DNA of 64,000 bases from Hemicordylus capensis (taxonomy: Eukaryota > Chordata > Lepidosauria > Squamata > Cordylidae), in NCBI RefSeq assembly GCF_027244095.1, contig NC_069660.1, positions 56,869,834-56,933,833 of the forward strand, given 5' to 3'. Position numbers and translations under genes: made by a program. How positions within the stretch are numbered: the stretch's first letter is position 1; every line of letters begins with the position of its first letter. This document shows positions 20,444 to 31,299 of this stretch, in pieces. Under the pieces are notes generated by a model. It was not told the DNA's origin. It ran no database searches and saw only the letters and a program-made list of their open reading frames with translations.

Positions 20444-20847
20444 AGTTCCTTGCTCCTCTTATGCTAGCTACAGCTTGTACCTGGTCTTACAGCACACCAG
20501 AGCACAAGCTTTAGCTGTATTATGTGAGTTATATGGCACATTTTTCTTTGTTTTCATTCAGGCCTGCTAATTCTATTAATAATTCAAGCCTTCAGTACTG
20601 TCATTAAATACATCATTGTAGTCATGTTAAGTCATCTGGAGGGCAAAGATCTGGAATATTACCCAGTTCACCTATTATGTCAGAATATCCCTTGATAACA
20701 GAAAGCAACATTTAAAGAGATAATATTGGTTTAAAATCTAGTAGGCACATTCCAAATACATCACTGTTTTATACCTCGTTTGGTTTGGTAGGGCAATTAT
20801 TTGCTTGATTTGTGCAAGCTTTTATTGCAGTCCAGAAGCTGCCACAC
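20444..20847. other. No feature seen
   Basis: About 400 bp of AT-rich sequence without inverted ends, tail or coding pattern. Confidence 0.4.
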
Positions 20848-20855
20848 TCTTGTCT

Positions 20856-21006
20856 ATGGCAAGGGTTTCCCACCTTGGATCCCCAGATGTTATTTGACTA
20901 CAGCTCCCATCATTCCCATCCATGGCCATTGTTGGACTACGACTCCCATCATTGTGGATGACAGGAGTTGTAGTCCAACAACATCTGGGAAACCAAGGTC
21001 AGAAAC
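20856..21006. mobile_element. hAT MITE (palindromic)
   Basis: The arms GGTTTCCCACCTTGG and TCCCCAGATGTTA on the left return as CAACATCTGGGAAACCAAGG on the right, with GACTACAGCTCCCATCATT and its complement inside. The flanks share TCTTGTCT (20848-20855 and 21007-21014), a perfect 8-bp duplication. The centre contains an extra inverted copy of the ACTAC(A/G)ACTCCCATC motif. Confidence 0.8.
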
Positions 21007-21014
21007 TCTTGTCT

Positions 21015-21982
21015 TAAATGTTCAGTGAACTGTGCTTGCCATAGAGATGTTGCACCATCCAGGAGCAAATGCGGAGAGGTGGGGTATCAGAGGAGGCACA
21101 TTTGCCTCTCATTTCTGGAGCTCTCTTTGCTCAACCCTCTTCCATCCCGCAGGATGGGAGAGAGAGGAGCAAACAGTGCTCCAAGAATTAGAGTCAGCTG
21201 TGCTTCCTTTGGCGTGCACGCACACACACCCCAGCTTGTATGGATAAGCCACTCCTGGCACCATCACAAGTATGAGAGCCAATGTCCACAAGATGGTCTC
21301 TTGGGGTGTATAGCTTTCACTGCAAGTAGCTTGTTGGAAGCCCAGGGTGAACATGTTCTTAAATACAAAGCTTGGGGAGGAACTGTGGGGAGCCCTTCCT
21401 GTATCCTGACTGTTCTAATGCAACTCAGCATGGGGAAGAAGCTAGAAGCATGTTGATTAAATTATTAATGTTTACGCAGTGCAGCCCAATGAATAATTAG
21501 GAAATGAAAGCTTTGCTTATGTTCAAGGATAGTGTCAGAATTTTTACTGTGCAGTATTAAAGTGAAGAGACCATTAGTACAGAAAGATGAGAGAGTCTGT
21601 CACCCTGAAAGCTTCTCAGTCAAACATCTCCAGGGTTGAATTGGAACAGCTAGTTAACGCAAGCACTTGGCAGAAATTAACCCCTTTAAATTGGCTGCTG
21701 TCTGACATTACTTTATCTGGCACTCAGCTTGGTGGGGGCCACCTGTCAGAGACAAGTGGCATGATAGAGCCCTACTGTGGCAAGGTTCAAGTTTCCAATA
21801 GTAATTGCATTTTAAAAATATATTAGCTAGATATACTAAAAATATACTAGCTAGATACAAAGGATGAATGTGGTCATATAAGTTTAATTGTTGTGTCAAA
21901 GACAGAATGTCTATAGACAGAGCTTCTCTTTCCCCTTTATTAACAACTGCCTTTGGTGGCTGACATACCACACAAGGATACA
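21015..21982. other. No gene or known repeat seen
   Basis: Frames at 21025-21456 are open for up to 143 codons but overlap on both strands and have no domain. A short AAATATATTAGCTAGATA-type duplication lies at 21817-21860. Confidence 0.4.
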
Positions 21983-22116
21983 TCAGTTCAGTAATGCTGC
22001 ATGTACATAAGTGACATTATGAAAGAGTTAGCTCATTGGAAATAATGGCTTTACCCTTGTGTAGCACCAATTGTTGAATTTGCACAACTTGCATACATGC
22101 AGCATTACTGGACTGA
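21983..22116. mobile_element. Short foldback element
   Basis: The terminal arms TCAGTTCAGTAATGCTGCAT and ATGCAGCATTACTGGACTGA are inverted over about 23 bp, and the interior is only weakly paired. The target duplication is unclear. A possible relative with TGCATG- and TTGTGCA-type arms is at 4865. Confidence 0.65.
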
Positions 22117-22147
22117 CATATCATGCAGTATTTCAGCCACTGTCATC

Positions 22148-22635
22148 TAGGGATGTGCACAAACCAGTCTGGAGGCCATTGTAGAGGCCTCTGAACCAGT
22201 TCGAATGTGGCGCCAGCTTGAAGGTTCGACGCCGGGGTGGTGGTTCTTTAAGGGCGGGGGAGGGTGCACCCCCCCTGCAACACTTCCCCTGCAGGCACTC
22301 GGTTTTCTGCAAAGTTTTGGGGGTGGCAGCATACCTCCCTGCCGCCCCTTCCCCCATTCCTGGCTGGAAGTACCGACTGCATGCATGCCCAGCGTGCACA
22401 CGTTACACATGAAACACGCAACGTGTGCGTGTGCATTGGGTGCACACGCAGACAGTACTTCCAGCCAGGAACAGGGGTGGGGGCGACATGGAGGTACGCT
22501 GCCGCCCCAAAAACTTTGCAGAAAACTGAGCACCAGCGGGGGAAGTGTGGCGGGAGGGGTACACCCTTCCCTGCCCTTAAAGAACCACCACTCCCGGCAT
22601 CAAACTGCACCTCTGCGGTTCCGTGCTCACCACTA
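22148..22635. mobile_element. Palindromic hAT element (family B)
   Basis: The ends TAGGGATGTGCACAAACC and GGTTCCGTGCTCACCACTA are inverted. The flanks CTGTCATC (22140-22147) and TTGTCATC (22636-22643) match at 7 of 8. TTCTTTAAGGGCGGGGGAGG, TTTTCTGCAAAGTTTTGGGG and CGGCAGCATACCTCCCTGCC-like sequence on the left return inverted on the right, so arms of about 220 bp surround a centre near 22400. The minus and plus open frames here reflect the palindrome. Confidence 0.92.
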
Positions 22636-22643
22636 TTGTCATC

Positions 22644-22872
22644 TGCACTGAGCCATTTTTGGAAGGGCGGTATAGAAATCAAATTCATCATCATCATCAT
22701 CATCATCCACCCCCAGCACAGTACCTCCAGTGACTGTTGCTGGTGTCTTATGTTTCTTTTTAGATTGTGAGCCCTTTGGGGTAGGGAGCCATCTTATTTA
22801 TTATTTCTCTGTGTAAACTGCCCTGAGCCATTTTTGGAAGGGCAGTATAGAAATCAAATAAATAAATAGATA
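22644..22872 (+). mobile_element. Two adjacent LINE-type 3' tails
   Basis: The sequence TGAGCCATTTTTGGAAGGGC with GTATAGAAATCAAA occurs twice (22651-22684 and 22825-22858), each followed by a simple tail: (TCA)n in the first and AATAAATA in the second. The second is preceded by ATTGTGAGCCCTTTGGGG and TTATTATTTCTCTGTGTAAA. These are typical 3' ends of an L2-like LINE and its dependants in squamates. The first copy is cut on its left by the family B hAT element. Confidence 0.7.
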
Positions 22873-22876
22873 AATA

Positions 22877-23117
22877 CAGTGGTCCCTCGACTTACGAAGT
22901 TAATCCGTTCCGAATGCACGTTCGTAGGTCGAAATTTTCGTAAGTCGAAAAGCGCACCCACGGAGGTCTGGAAACATTCGTAAGTCGAGGAAACCGCATC
23001 TAAAAATTCGTACGTCGAGGAAGCTGCATCTAAACCGGCAACGACTTCCGGTCATTTTTGTCGTTCGTAAGTCGAAAACTTCGGATGTCGAGTAGTTCGT
23101 AAGTCGAGGGACCACTG
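22877..23117. mobile_element. Tigger-like MITE (family T3, 241 bp)
   Basis: The ends CAGTGGTCCCTCGACTTACG and CGTAAGTCGAGGGACCACTG form perfect 20-bp inverted repeats between TA dinucleotides at 22875-22876 and 23118-23119. Several internal CGTAAGTCGA motifs in both orientations make it strongly self-complementary. The near-perfect ends point to a relatively young insertion. Confidence 0.93.
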
Positions 23118-23119
23118 TA

Positions 23120-23564
23120 GATAAATATTACCCTTCTACACAACCACAGTTTTCCTTTCCATCTAGTCAGATTTCTATACTGTCTTGCGTAAGTGCGTCT
23201 ACCCCCATTATATACCATTATCTTCTTACCACATGTCTAAGAACATCCTCTTCTGCTTTCCAGTGAACATCACTCACCGAGGCAAGGACAACACATTGCT
23301 GTTGTCCTTGCCTCGTGTTTGCTCAGTCTGTCCATCTTCCAGGGGGCTATTTCTTGAGAGTGTTCCTTTTAGAGAGGTCTTGGTGGGTGGCGGGGGGGGG
23401 GCGGGTAGTAGAAGTAAACCAATTGTCTTTGTACCTCCTTTGATATCTGATTAATCTGCTCATTGGACAGGATGTTTTGGACCCTGTTCCACTGCTGCTT
23501 TGGCTCCTAATTGGTATAAAAATGTGCCAAATAAATAAATAAATAAATAATTTCTTTCCCTTGT
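23120..23564. other. No gene seen; contains a small perfect hairpin
   Basis: The hairpin at 23278-23315 has 16-bp perfect arms (CGAGGCAAGGACAACA and complement) with a 6-nt loop. A G-rich run lies at about 23381-23404 and an (AAAT)n tract at 23529-23550. Confidence 0.6.
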
Positions 23565-23631
23565 GCATAATGGGAGCTGTGATCCATCTGTGGTCATTAT
23601 GACCACAGATGGATCACAGCTCCCATTATGC
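23565..23631. repeat. Perfect palindrome, 33-bp arms and 1-nt spacer
   Basis: The left arm 23565-23597 begins GCATAATGGGAGCTGTGATC, the spacer is a single T, and the right arm 23599-23631 is the exact complement. No target duplication or known MITE terminus is present. It follows an (AAAT)n tract and the pyrimidine run TTTCTTTCCC. Confidence 0.95.
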
Positions 23632-25063
23632 TTTTTATTGTGGCTCTCATTGGCAGCAATGTGCTCATTTGCTCTAGAGACTTGCAGGATGGGAAACCAC
23701 TGTAAAGCCTCTGGCAAGGGCTCCCACCTGTGTCCTGTATGCCATCTATGGCTATCACACTCCACCCACCCACTTCAAGCCTGTGTGTGTAGGATCATGG
23801 CCTTAGACATTGGTTTCATGCAGATGCTAAGACCCATTTGTGTCAAAACTGAGAAATAAGCTCCACAATGAGAGCTGCCTCCTTCATTTGGTTCTCAAAA
23901 ATATGCCCTGTTTACAATCTGGTTTAAAAATAACCTGGCACTTGACAGATATTTTCTAGACTGCTGCCACAACAAAAACACTTTTTATGCCTGTAGAGCA
24001 ACAACAATGTCAAAGCAGCATTGTTGCTTCTCTTATTTGTTATCGGTTGAATAGCAAAAGGACTCCTCGGAACAAATGGAATATAATGTACGTTTCCATA
24101 GGGGGTTTTTTAACTGTAAATTAGCATTCTGAGCTGGAGTCACTTGCAGTCATTAGCAAATAATGACAATATAATGATAATCTTCAATACTCATGAATCT
24201 AGTACCAACCTTTCTGCTGAGCTTATAATTAAGATGTCAGAATTAATTTGTCTTGGAAAGCTGAGGCTTTTTAAAAAAGAAGTGGGGGAGGGGAACACAA
24301 CCAAGATTGATTTCAACTTCATTTACAGATATCAGTCTGACTGTCCTGCTTTAGCTGTGAGGATTCTCCACACCATGAAGAACAGGGCATTGGAGTGGAA
24401 ACAAAGCTCTCTTTCCTCCTTTGAGAGATGTAGATGTCAATTTTTGTAAGTATGAAGCCCAAGGAATGAAGTAAATCTGTTTTGTTTAAAAAGAAAACAT
24501 ACTTCTGCAAAGAGATAATCAGGGATACCAAGAAACTTGCTTCTTCACAAATTGATGTATACATTTCTGGCAGACTGAAGCTGTGTTGTCTCCAGGGTTT
24601 AGTTCTCTATAAACAACTGCATGTCCTACATTTCTCTCTCTCTCGGATGCATGCTACTTACTCTACAGAGTGCTAAGAATTATCAAAACGTTTAACAAGG
24701 AGCAGCATGCACTGGTCCCAATGCAAGGGCAGAAGATGTGTTGCTTGCTCTTGCTGGATCGGGCAGTATGCAACAAGGAACAAGCAGTGAATGCTTTGTA
24801 TCTTGCAACCAGCACGTGCCACTCCTTGCTATATAGTAGTGTGGAGCCACTTTCACTGGCTCTGGGTCTCAGTTTTCTTACCAAGCGTGCCCACTTGGGA
24901 TGCTGGGGAAGTATGTAGTGGTGAGAGACAGGAGCCAGGCACTCTTGGAAGGCGAGGGGGAAGAGCAGCGGCAGCACCAACCTCTAACCTGGCATCTGGG
25001 ACCTGGAGGAGGGGGTGGGCCGTGAGAAATAATTCAGGCTAGTCATGGAGATGAGCCTGGGGC
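23632..25063. other. No gene or known repeat seen
   Basis: About 1.4 kb, AT-rich to 24660 and GC-richer from 24700 to 25060. Frames of up to 105 codons at 24663-25042 overlap in opposite directions and have no domain. Confidence 0.4.
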
Positions 25064-25090
25064 GGCAGCAGCAGCAGCAGCAGCAGCAGG
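25064..25090. repeat. (GCA)n trinucleotide microsatellite
   Basis: About eight to nine CAG/GCA units. The surrounding frame gives no supported coding exon, so there is no evidence that this is a polyglutamine tract. Confidence 0.85.
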
Positions 25091-25385
25091 TAGACGAGTG
25101 AAGCCTGCAGTGGGGCTGAGTGCCTGCACTGTTCTCCTGAGGCCATCGGCTCACCTTGCCTCATGGGGGAGCTGCCCCAGTACCTGGGAGTGAGTTTTGG
25201 CTTTCTTCCTTCTTCAAAATCTTGGATTACTTGACTTCATTTTACTCTCTCTATTTTAAGGATAACAAAAAATGCACGACTTCCTTGCAATCACAGAAAA
25301 CAGTGACCAGAAATGCTCAGCATTGTCATTGTTTCATCACTCTCATGTTTATTGTTTTGATAAGAAACCTTCTGCTGCCCTTTAC

Positions 25386-25722
25386 AATTTGTTTTAATTA
25401 ATTTTGCTGCAAGCTTTTCAACATTTGGTGGTTAATTAGCAGAAATTATGCCATTTAAGCATGGTCGTCTGCGCTTATAGGGTCAATACAGATTTGTTTG
25501 CAGACAGAGTTGACCATTACATTGTGGACTGCAGCAGTTGATGGTTGATGCCAAACATAAACCGCTGTAAACCAAATTATCATAGATAGAATGGTCAACT
25601 CTTTCCTCAAATCTGTATTAATCCTATAAGCTTATGCTGCAATGCCTAAATGGCATGATTTCTGCTAATTAATTACAAAATGCTGAAAAGCTTGTAGCAA
25701 AAGTAATTAAAACAAATTTTGT
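25386..25722. mobile_element. Foldback element of unrecognised family, about 150-bp arms
   Basis: The left arm holds TTTGTTTTAATTA, TGCTGCAAGCTTTTCA, AATTAGCAGAAATTATGCC and AGAGTTGACCATT. The right arm returns AATGGTCAACTCT, TGATTTCTGCTAATTAATT, TGAAAAGCTTGTAGCA and TAATTAAAACAAA. The arms are roughly 80-85% identical by eye, around a centre at about 25550. I did not find convincing target duplications, so the ends are approximate. Confidence 0.75.
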
Positions 25723-26287
25723 TTGTGGAATAGTCATGAATGTGTTCCCCTCCCCCCACTCCCCACTACACACACATGAATCCTTGTAAGTCAGATCACA
25801 TTTAGGGATGATTCATATCTTTCTCTATTGCAGGCATATGTCTGGAGCAGAACTCATTAGCACCATATGGCCAAGGGCTCCTATTATTATAGCTGATAAC
25901 TGAGCAATGTTAGAACACACAGCCGGGCCCAAATCATGTGATACACAGCTTGGATTACTAGATGATACTTCTGTGAGTAAGAGTCACACCGTCAATGTGA
26001 CCCTGTGGTTAGGCTTCACTTACGTGGCTGAACTTAAAAAATGGTACAGATTAACAACATTTATTTTGCTTTTTCTTGAGTAATTAAAAGAAAGCCTATT
26101 CTTTTAATGTTCCTACTATGTGTGCAAATTAAGGAATTGTTGTTCACATATGCTCTTTTGATGACCTGTCCATTCTCTAATCATCTCAGTATTTGCTGCT
26201 GCTTCTGACTCTGCACTCTGAAACAGTTCTCATTCCTGGAAAAGCAGGACAGTGTTCTTTCAGAATTGCTTTCCTTTTACAATAGCT
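25723..26287. other. No feature seen
   Basis: AT-rich sequence with no inverted ends and no coding pattern. It runs into the paralogous segment that begins near 26288. Confidence 0.4.
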
Positions 26288-26629
26288 TTACCATGTTGCC
26301 TGATTTTTTTAAATGCTTAGTGTCACAGAGCTCCAGAAGAATCTAGGTGAACTATCTAATCACAAGTCCAATTGGTATCATTTTCTAGCTTCATAAAGTG
26401 TACTAGTATTGCAACAGCCATGGAGTACACTGATAAAGAGCTGCATCTAAAGCAGAGCAACAGAACCCTTCCCACTGTCTTTAGTTCTTTTTCACAGAGC
26501 TCTTGGCATTTTTCATGTGATGTGTGTTTTGCCCAAAATCACTGTCTTTAAACTCTGTTAACAAGTCCAGTGCCCTGCCCTACACCACGCCGTTCAGAGA
26601 TTGGGTGCTCTCATCTAAGGCCTATAAAC

Positions 26630-26754
26630 CAGGGATTCTCAAACTTGGGTCACCAGCTGTTGGACTACAATTCCCATCATTGTAGGCCATTGTGATTGGG
26701 GATGACGGAGTTGTAGTCCAACAACATCTGGGGATCCAAGCTTGAGAACCCCTC
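26630..26754. mobile_element. hAT MITE (palindromic, 125 bp)
   Basis: The left arm CAGGGATTCTCAAACTTGG returns as CCAAGCTTGAGAACCCCTC on the right, with GTTGGACTACAATTCCCATC and its complement inside. The flanks CTATAAAC (26622-26629) and CTAGAAGC (26755-26762) match at 6 of 8. Confidence 0.8.
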
Positions 26755-26819
26755 CTAGAAGCCATATGGTATGAAGAGCTGGTGCTGATTCCTCCTGCCC
26801 TTACACTTCCACATACCAG

Positions 26820-26988
26820 CGGGGCTGTCCTTAGGGCAGGGCAAGCAGGGTGGCTGCCTGGGACCAGGGCCCTTTTAATCCATTAAAAGTCCTCTTTTAA
26901 TCAATTAAAATAAACTAGAAGGGACACCCACACTGGCTGATTTGCCCCAGGTTTCACACCCTGCCAGGGCTCTCTAAAGACAGTCCTG
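26820..26988. mobile_element. hAT-like MITE (169 bp)
   Basis: The ends CGGGGCTGTCCTTAGGG and CTCTAAAGACAGTCCTG are imperfect inverted repeats. The flanks CATACCAG and TGTACCAA match at 5 of 8. The paralog near 20260 (CCACATACCAAGGACAGAG) reads across the same point, consistent with an insertion here. Confidence 0.65.
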
Positions 26989-27020
26989 TGTACCAAGGGC
27001 AGGGCTCTGTGCTAAGGAGC

Positions 27021-28489
27021 CACACAAGAAAGACACACAGGAAGCTCTCATGTCGTAGGGGGTCCTTGCTGTGATATTTGCTGTTGTCCTTGCCTCGTGT
27101 TTATTACAGTGGCATCAAAGTACCTTGCAGTTCTTTCTAACATTTAACAGGGCATAACGTTTCTGTTCTATTACCCATCATAGGGGGTATAGGATGGGGA
27201 AGATGGGCATGCTACAGTTGACACTGGAGTAGGGGGCAGAGGCTCCAGTGCCTTAAGGAGCATTTCACCCGTTGAACCTCTGCCTGTTGTCCGTCACTGC
27301 ATTTCCTGATGAGGAATACTTAAATGTGTTCTTTCATAAAGCTTTTGAAAACATAGGAACCCTAGGAAGATCTGGCAACCTCATTCAAACCTCACTAAAT
27401 CTTTCACTTTCCTCTAAGCATGAAGTTTTGGCACTGACAGAGTCAAGATAGTAGACAGGACAGACACACTATTTAAACCCCTCTATTTCTAATTTTATAG
27501 GCATTCTGATCCAAAGGCCATTTTTCTGTTAGTAGAACAAAACTGGCTTTAAGCCAAACACTCCATCTTAAATAGTCTGTGGACTGCAGCCACAAAAATC
27601 TATGCTTTCAGAGCACTTTATTTAATTAAGGTAGATGGTCTGAACTTGCAAATGTTCTGTTCTGGGAGAAACAAATTTCTAGTAGCAACCAATTAAAACG
27701 TTTCTTGTCATAGAGGATGAAAACTATTTTCTAGTATCCTTATAAGTATTTAAAGTAGAACATTTCTAAAAATAATCCTCATTACCTATCCTTCTGAACT
27801 CCATTTTAAAAATCCATTTTAGCTACCGAACCTGAGCTTTTGCAAAGCAGCAGTCTATAGATTCTGAAAATGATAATTTTCAGGATTTTTAAAATGACGC
27901 ATATTTTAATACCAGGAAATGTAAAAACATGTCATCTTCTTTTGTTTGCAAAGTGTTCTATCTTTCTTCTGTCATTCATCTTCACAAGAGCTCTCTGTGG
28001 AAGGTAGTGAGTAGACCAACTTTATGGACAGGGAACTGGTATTAAGAATATGTGGCTTTCCTGTGGTAGCTCAAAGAGTTCATATCTAAACAAGCCAAAA
28101 ATCAAACAGAATCCACAATTTCCGGTCTCTGGCAGGACTGGAAAAGATCTACTGCAATCTTAGGTGTACACATTTTAAATGATTTATTTAGGATAAGTGT
28201 GTTAACTCTAATTCCATTCAACAGAGCACTAGATCCACATGCTTGCAATGCTGTCTCAGTCCATCTTTATTCAGCTCTTCAGGGCAGAAGTATATGGCAT
28301 TGAAGTTCTAATCCGGGAGCTGGAGAGGAGAGCAATGAACCAGATCTAAGCTCCTCATGCACTGTAAAAGGAATAGGGAAGTAGTTATTCCCTAATGAGG
28401 GTTGGGGGTTTCCATCTGTTCAACAGAGTATCCTAATCGACAGAATTCAGATAATGCATTTTACACACCTTATCTCAGAAATCCTAGGA
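27021..28489. other. No gene or recognised repeat, apart from one shared 25-mer
   Basis: The 25 bases at 27078-27102, containing GCTGTTGTCCTTGCCTCG, are identical to 23296-23320. The rest is AT-rich unique-looking sequence. A weak MIR-like resemblance appears near 27975-28060, but I cannot support it. Confidence 0.4.
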
Positions 28490-28787
28490 ATATAGGAAGT
28501 TGCCATATACTGAATCAGACCATTGGTCCATCTAGCTCAATACTGTCTACACAGACTGGGAGTTGCAGGTAGGAATCTCTCTCAGCCCTATCTTGGAGAT
28601 GCCAGAGAGGGAACTTGAAACCTTTGGAATGTAACCATGCAGGTGCTCTTCTCAGAGCAGTCCCATCCTCTAAGGGGAATATCTTACAGTGCTCACACAC
28701 CTCCCATTCAAATGCAAACCAGGGTGGACCCTCCTTAGCAAAGGGGACAATTCATGCTTGCTACCACAAGACCAGCTCTACGTTTTA
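28490..28787 (-). repeat. 5S-rRNA-derived SINE
   Basis: A minus-strand copy. Its tail region (TGAATCAGACCATTGGTCC on the plus strand) comes first, then the body, then the 5S-like head region (CCTCCTTAGCAAAGGGGAC) and GCTACCACAAGACCAGCTC. Several small internal changes indicate an older copy than the one at 8521. Confidence 0.85.
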
Positions 28788-28809
28788 TTCCTCCTCTCCT
28801 CTACCACAA

Positions 28810-29012
28810 GACAGCTATCCTCTGTAGCCTTGCAAAGTAGTGAGTAGGCCACTGCAAAGTAGGCCAGTATTATTATCCTCATATCCAGAGAGAGAGAGAG
28901 GCTGAAACATAACAGAATGCCTTGCCTGAGTCCACATAACAGGCTTGTGACTGAATTGAGACTTGAACTGGGATTTTCCAGATTATATCCCTAACCCTTA
29001 TACCAGGCACAG
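28810..29012 (-). repeat. MIR-like tRNA-derived SINE
   Basis: On the plus strand it has ATTATTATCCTCAT, then GAGAGAGAGGCTGAAAC, GCCTTGCCTGAGTCCACAT and TTGAACTGGGATTTTC. This is the complementary order of MIR (tRNA head with B box, then a core). It is diverged and therefore old. Confidence 0.6.
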
Positions 29013-29040
29013 GGAGATGTCAGGTTTTCAGGATCTACTG

Positions 29041-30967
29041 CAGGGGCGTACCATCCATTAGGCAAGGGGAGACAGTTGTCTCTTGGCCTGCTGCCTCAAA
29101 GGGCTCCCCAGAGGCAAGTCACATGATCCATCCATCCCAACTCCCCAGTGCCTGCCCGATTGCAGCCCACTGCCAGGTTTCCTTTGGTATTCCTTCCTTC
29201 CAATATTCCTTCTCTCTCCCCCCCACTCCCTTCCTCCTTTCTCCATCTCTCTTTTGCCTCCTAGGCTCCTCCTTCCCCATCCTGGCGCCAGCCAGCCAGC
29301 CTTCTCTGGTGTCAGGGCTCTCATTGGCTGGCGGGTGGACGTGCCAGCACCCTCCACATGCAGAAAAGTCCAGAAAGGCACATTAGCTGGAACACAGCTG
29401 GTGCTGCATGCTGGTGGGTCGTGGGCAGACGTCGGAGAAGGGCCAGCTTGGCAACCTGCCTGGCTCCCCAAGGGTAAGCAATAGATCACTGTGAAGGGGA
29501 GGGATGCCATTAGCTGGAGGAGCCTCCCGATCCTGCTTCTGGGGGGGGGGCTGTTTGGTAGCCGTCAGCGCATCTTTCCACAGAGGTGAGTCCGCACTGC
29601 CTGCTGCATGCACTGGCCAGAGAAAGGCAGGGAATCAGAAGGTGGAAATACGTTTTAGTTAAGAAAAGGAAAAGGAGCGACAAGAAATCTGTCTCCCGCC
29701 TCAGTTTCAGACTCTGGATACTACCCCAAACACAGTCTCAACCTCCCTCGCCTCACTCTGCTCTCAGCTCATCCACCAACTTGCTCCAGCAGAAAGCAAC
29801 TCTCCACATGTAGCCAGCGTGTTTGCCGCGCCCACCCAACCCAGTTTATTGAGGCGGCCGCTGCTCCTGCCTTGCTCACAAATGCATCTGCTTCATAGGC
29901 AGGGAGCTGCATGCAGGGATCGAGCCGCCAACACCGTGAGGGCGGCTAAGCATGTGGGAGGTAGAATGTTCTATAACAAGAGCTGGCCTCAGTGTAAAGA
30001 ACTTGCTTTTAATAACATGTGTGAATGTGCCTTTATTTCCAGGAAGCTCCTGCCCTGGCAGCAGCCGAGGTGCTTGGAGCAAAGTCGTCTGCAAGTGGCA
30101 GAATGCTAAGTAATTGGGAAGAGACACTGGGCAAAACTGCAGGCCCAGTGTCGCTCTGGTAGACTCCACTGGGGGTGGGGTAGAAGGACTACTGGCTCAC
30201 CCCCCAGCAGCCATCCCCTTGGCTGCACAGCAGCTTAAATTTACAAAAACAACAACACGGAGGTTCGCAGCAGGGGGAGGCAAGCAGCAAGTAGCTGGAG
30301 GTGCAGCGTGATGGGGTGGCTCTTTCCATCTCTCTCTCTCTCCCCCCCCCTCCTCAAGCCTGCCACATCCCCTTTTTCTTTTTCTATTCCTCTCTCTCTC
30401 TCACGCTCTCAAGCCAAACTTACCCATCCATTTTCCATCTATTTTTTTAAACTTTCTCTTGTTCTTTCTTTCTCTCCCTCTCTCTCCCCCCTCAAGTCTG
30501 CGCCATCCCCTTTTCCTTTTTCTATCCCCATTTATCTCTCTGGTCAAGCCTCCCCCATCCCCTTTCTCTCTTATATCCCACACAGGTGGAGTTTGTGTTG
30601 TGTTGAAGGATCAGAACAGTGTGTGGTGAAGACTCAAGGTGTAATTTTAATCAAAATTTCAGAGAAAAACTTCTCTTATTTTTTTTTCTTACAAGTGCTC
30701 CATGTTAAGTGGGGTGATTTGTATGAATAACAAAAGTTATTCCAACAAAAGTTAAATTGTAATTAAATTCATTTAAATTTGATTTAATTAATTAATATTA
30801 AGTGTTACTTTAATAATCAGCACCCTAAAGATTGACCTTGGCCCCCACATGCCAAGTCACAGTCAGTTCCGACTGTTGCCACTGTTGAAAAGCGGTGTAT
30901 AAATAACCGCAAGAGGCCCATTTAAAAATCTTCTCTCTGGGCCCACTCCAACTTCGGTATGCCCCTG
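29041..30967. mobile_element. 1.9-kb non-autonomous hAT element with unrecognised cargo
   Basis: The left end CAGGGGCGTACC and the right end GGTATGCCCCTG are perfect 12-bp inverted repeats. A perfect 8-bp duplication ATCTACTG lies at 29033-29040 and 30968-30975. The interior includes a CpG-rich zone (about 29230-30310) and a pyrimidine-rich zone (about 30325-30580) with two imperfect copies of a TCAAG(C/T)CTG-CATCCCCTTTT module. I see no hAT transposase (no BED finger, no dimerisation domain). The longest frames (150 codons minus at 29058-29510, 140 plus at 30308-30730) are low-complexity. Confidence 0.92.
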
Positions 30968-30975
30968 ATCTACTG

Positions 30976-31299
30976 GGTCTTTTACTGGAACCATAATGTC
31001 TACCAATTGGTGCTGGGTGCAAAATAGCCAGCTTGTTCACATGACTGCTGGCAGGGTAGAAGAAGTGCACAGCCTGGCTCAGAAATCCAGTTGCAATTTT
31101 CAGTCATCTGCTTGCACATAAGTAGGAGGCAGGGAGCATGATTGTGTGTGATGCGGAAGCTGGATAGGATGGCTTTTTCTCTTTCATCAGAAAAAAGCTG
31201 AGGATGGAATCTGGGTACTTCTTTGTTTCTTTTAGTAACGCATGAGGAGCTTAGAGCTGGCTCATTGCTCTCCTCTTCAGCTCCCAAATTAGCTTCAAT
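30976..31299. other. No feature seen
   Basis: About 320 bp between the hAT element and the L2 3' end. A minus frame (31000-31287) has no recognisable domain. Confidence 0.35.

Larger units (their letters stand above)
26288..27020. repeat. Segment paralogous to 18773-20300
   Basis: It shares TTACCATG, GAGCTCCAGA, CTAATCACAAGTCCAATTGG, ACAGCCATGGAG, GAGCAACAGAACC, CCACATACCA and GAGCCACACA in order with the other segment. It lacks the three MITEs found there but has two of its own (26630-26754 and 26820-26988). It is either a local segmental duplication or two copies of an old interspersed repeat. Confidence 0.7.

Noticed and set aside
25064-25090. Polyglutamine-coding exon
   Set aside because: The CAG run is short, no splice sites or conserved flanking protein are evident, and the frame ends quickly.
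29058-29510. 150-codon minus-strand frame within the 1.9-kb hAT
   Set aside because: No transposase or host domain is recognisable, and the plus strand is open over the same bases for 133 codons.
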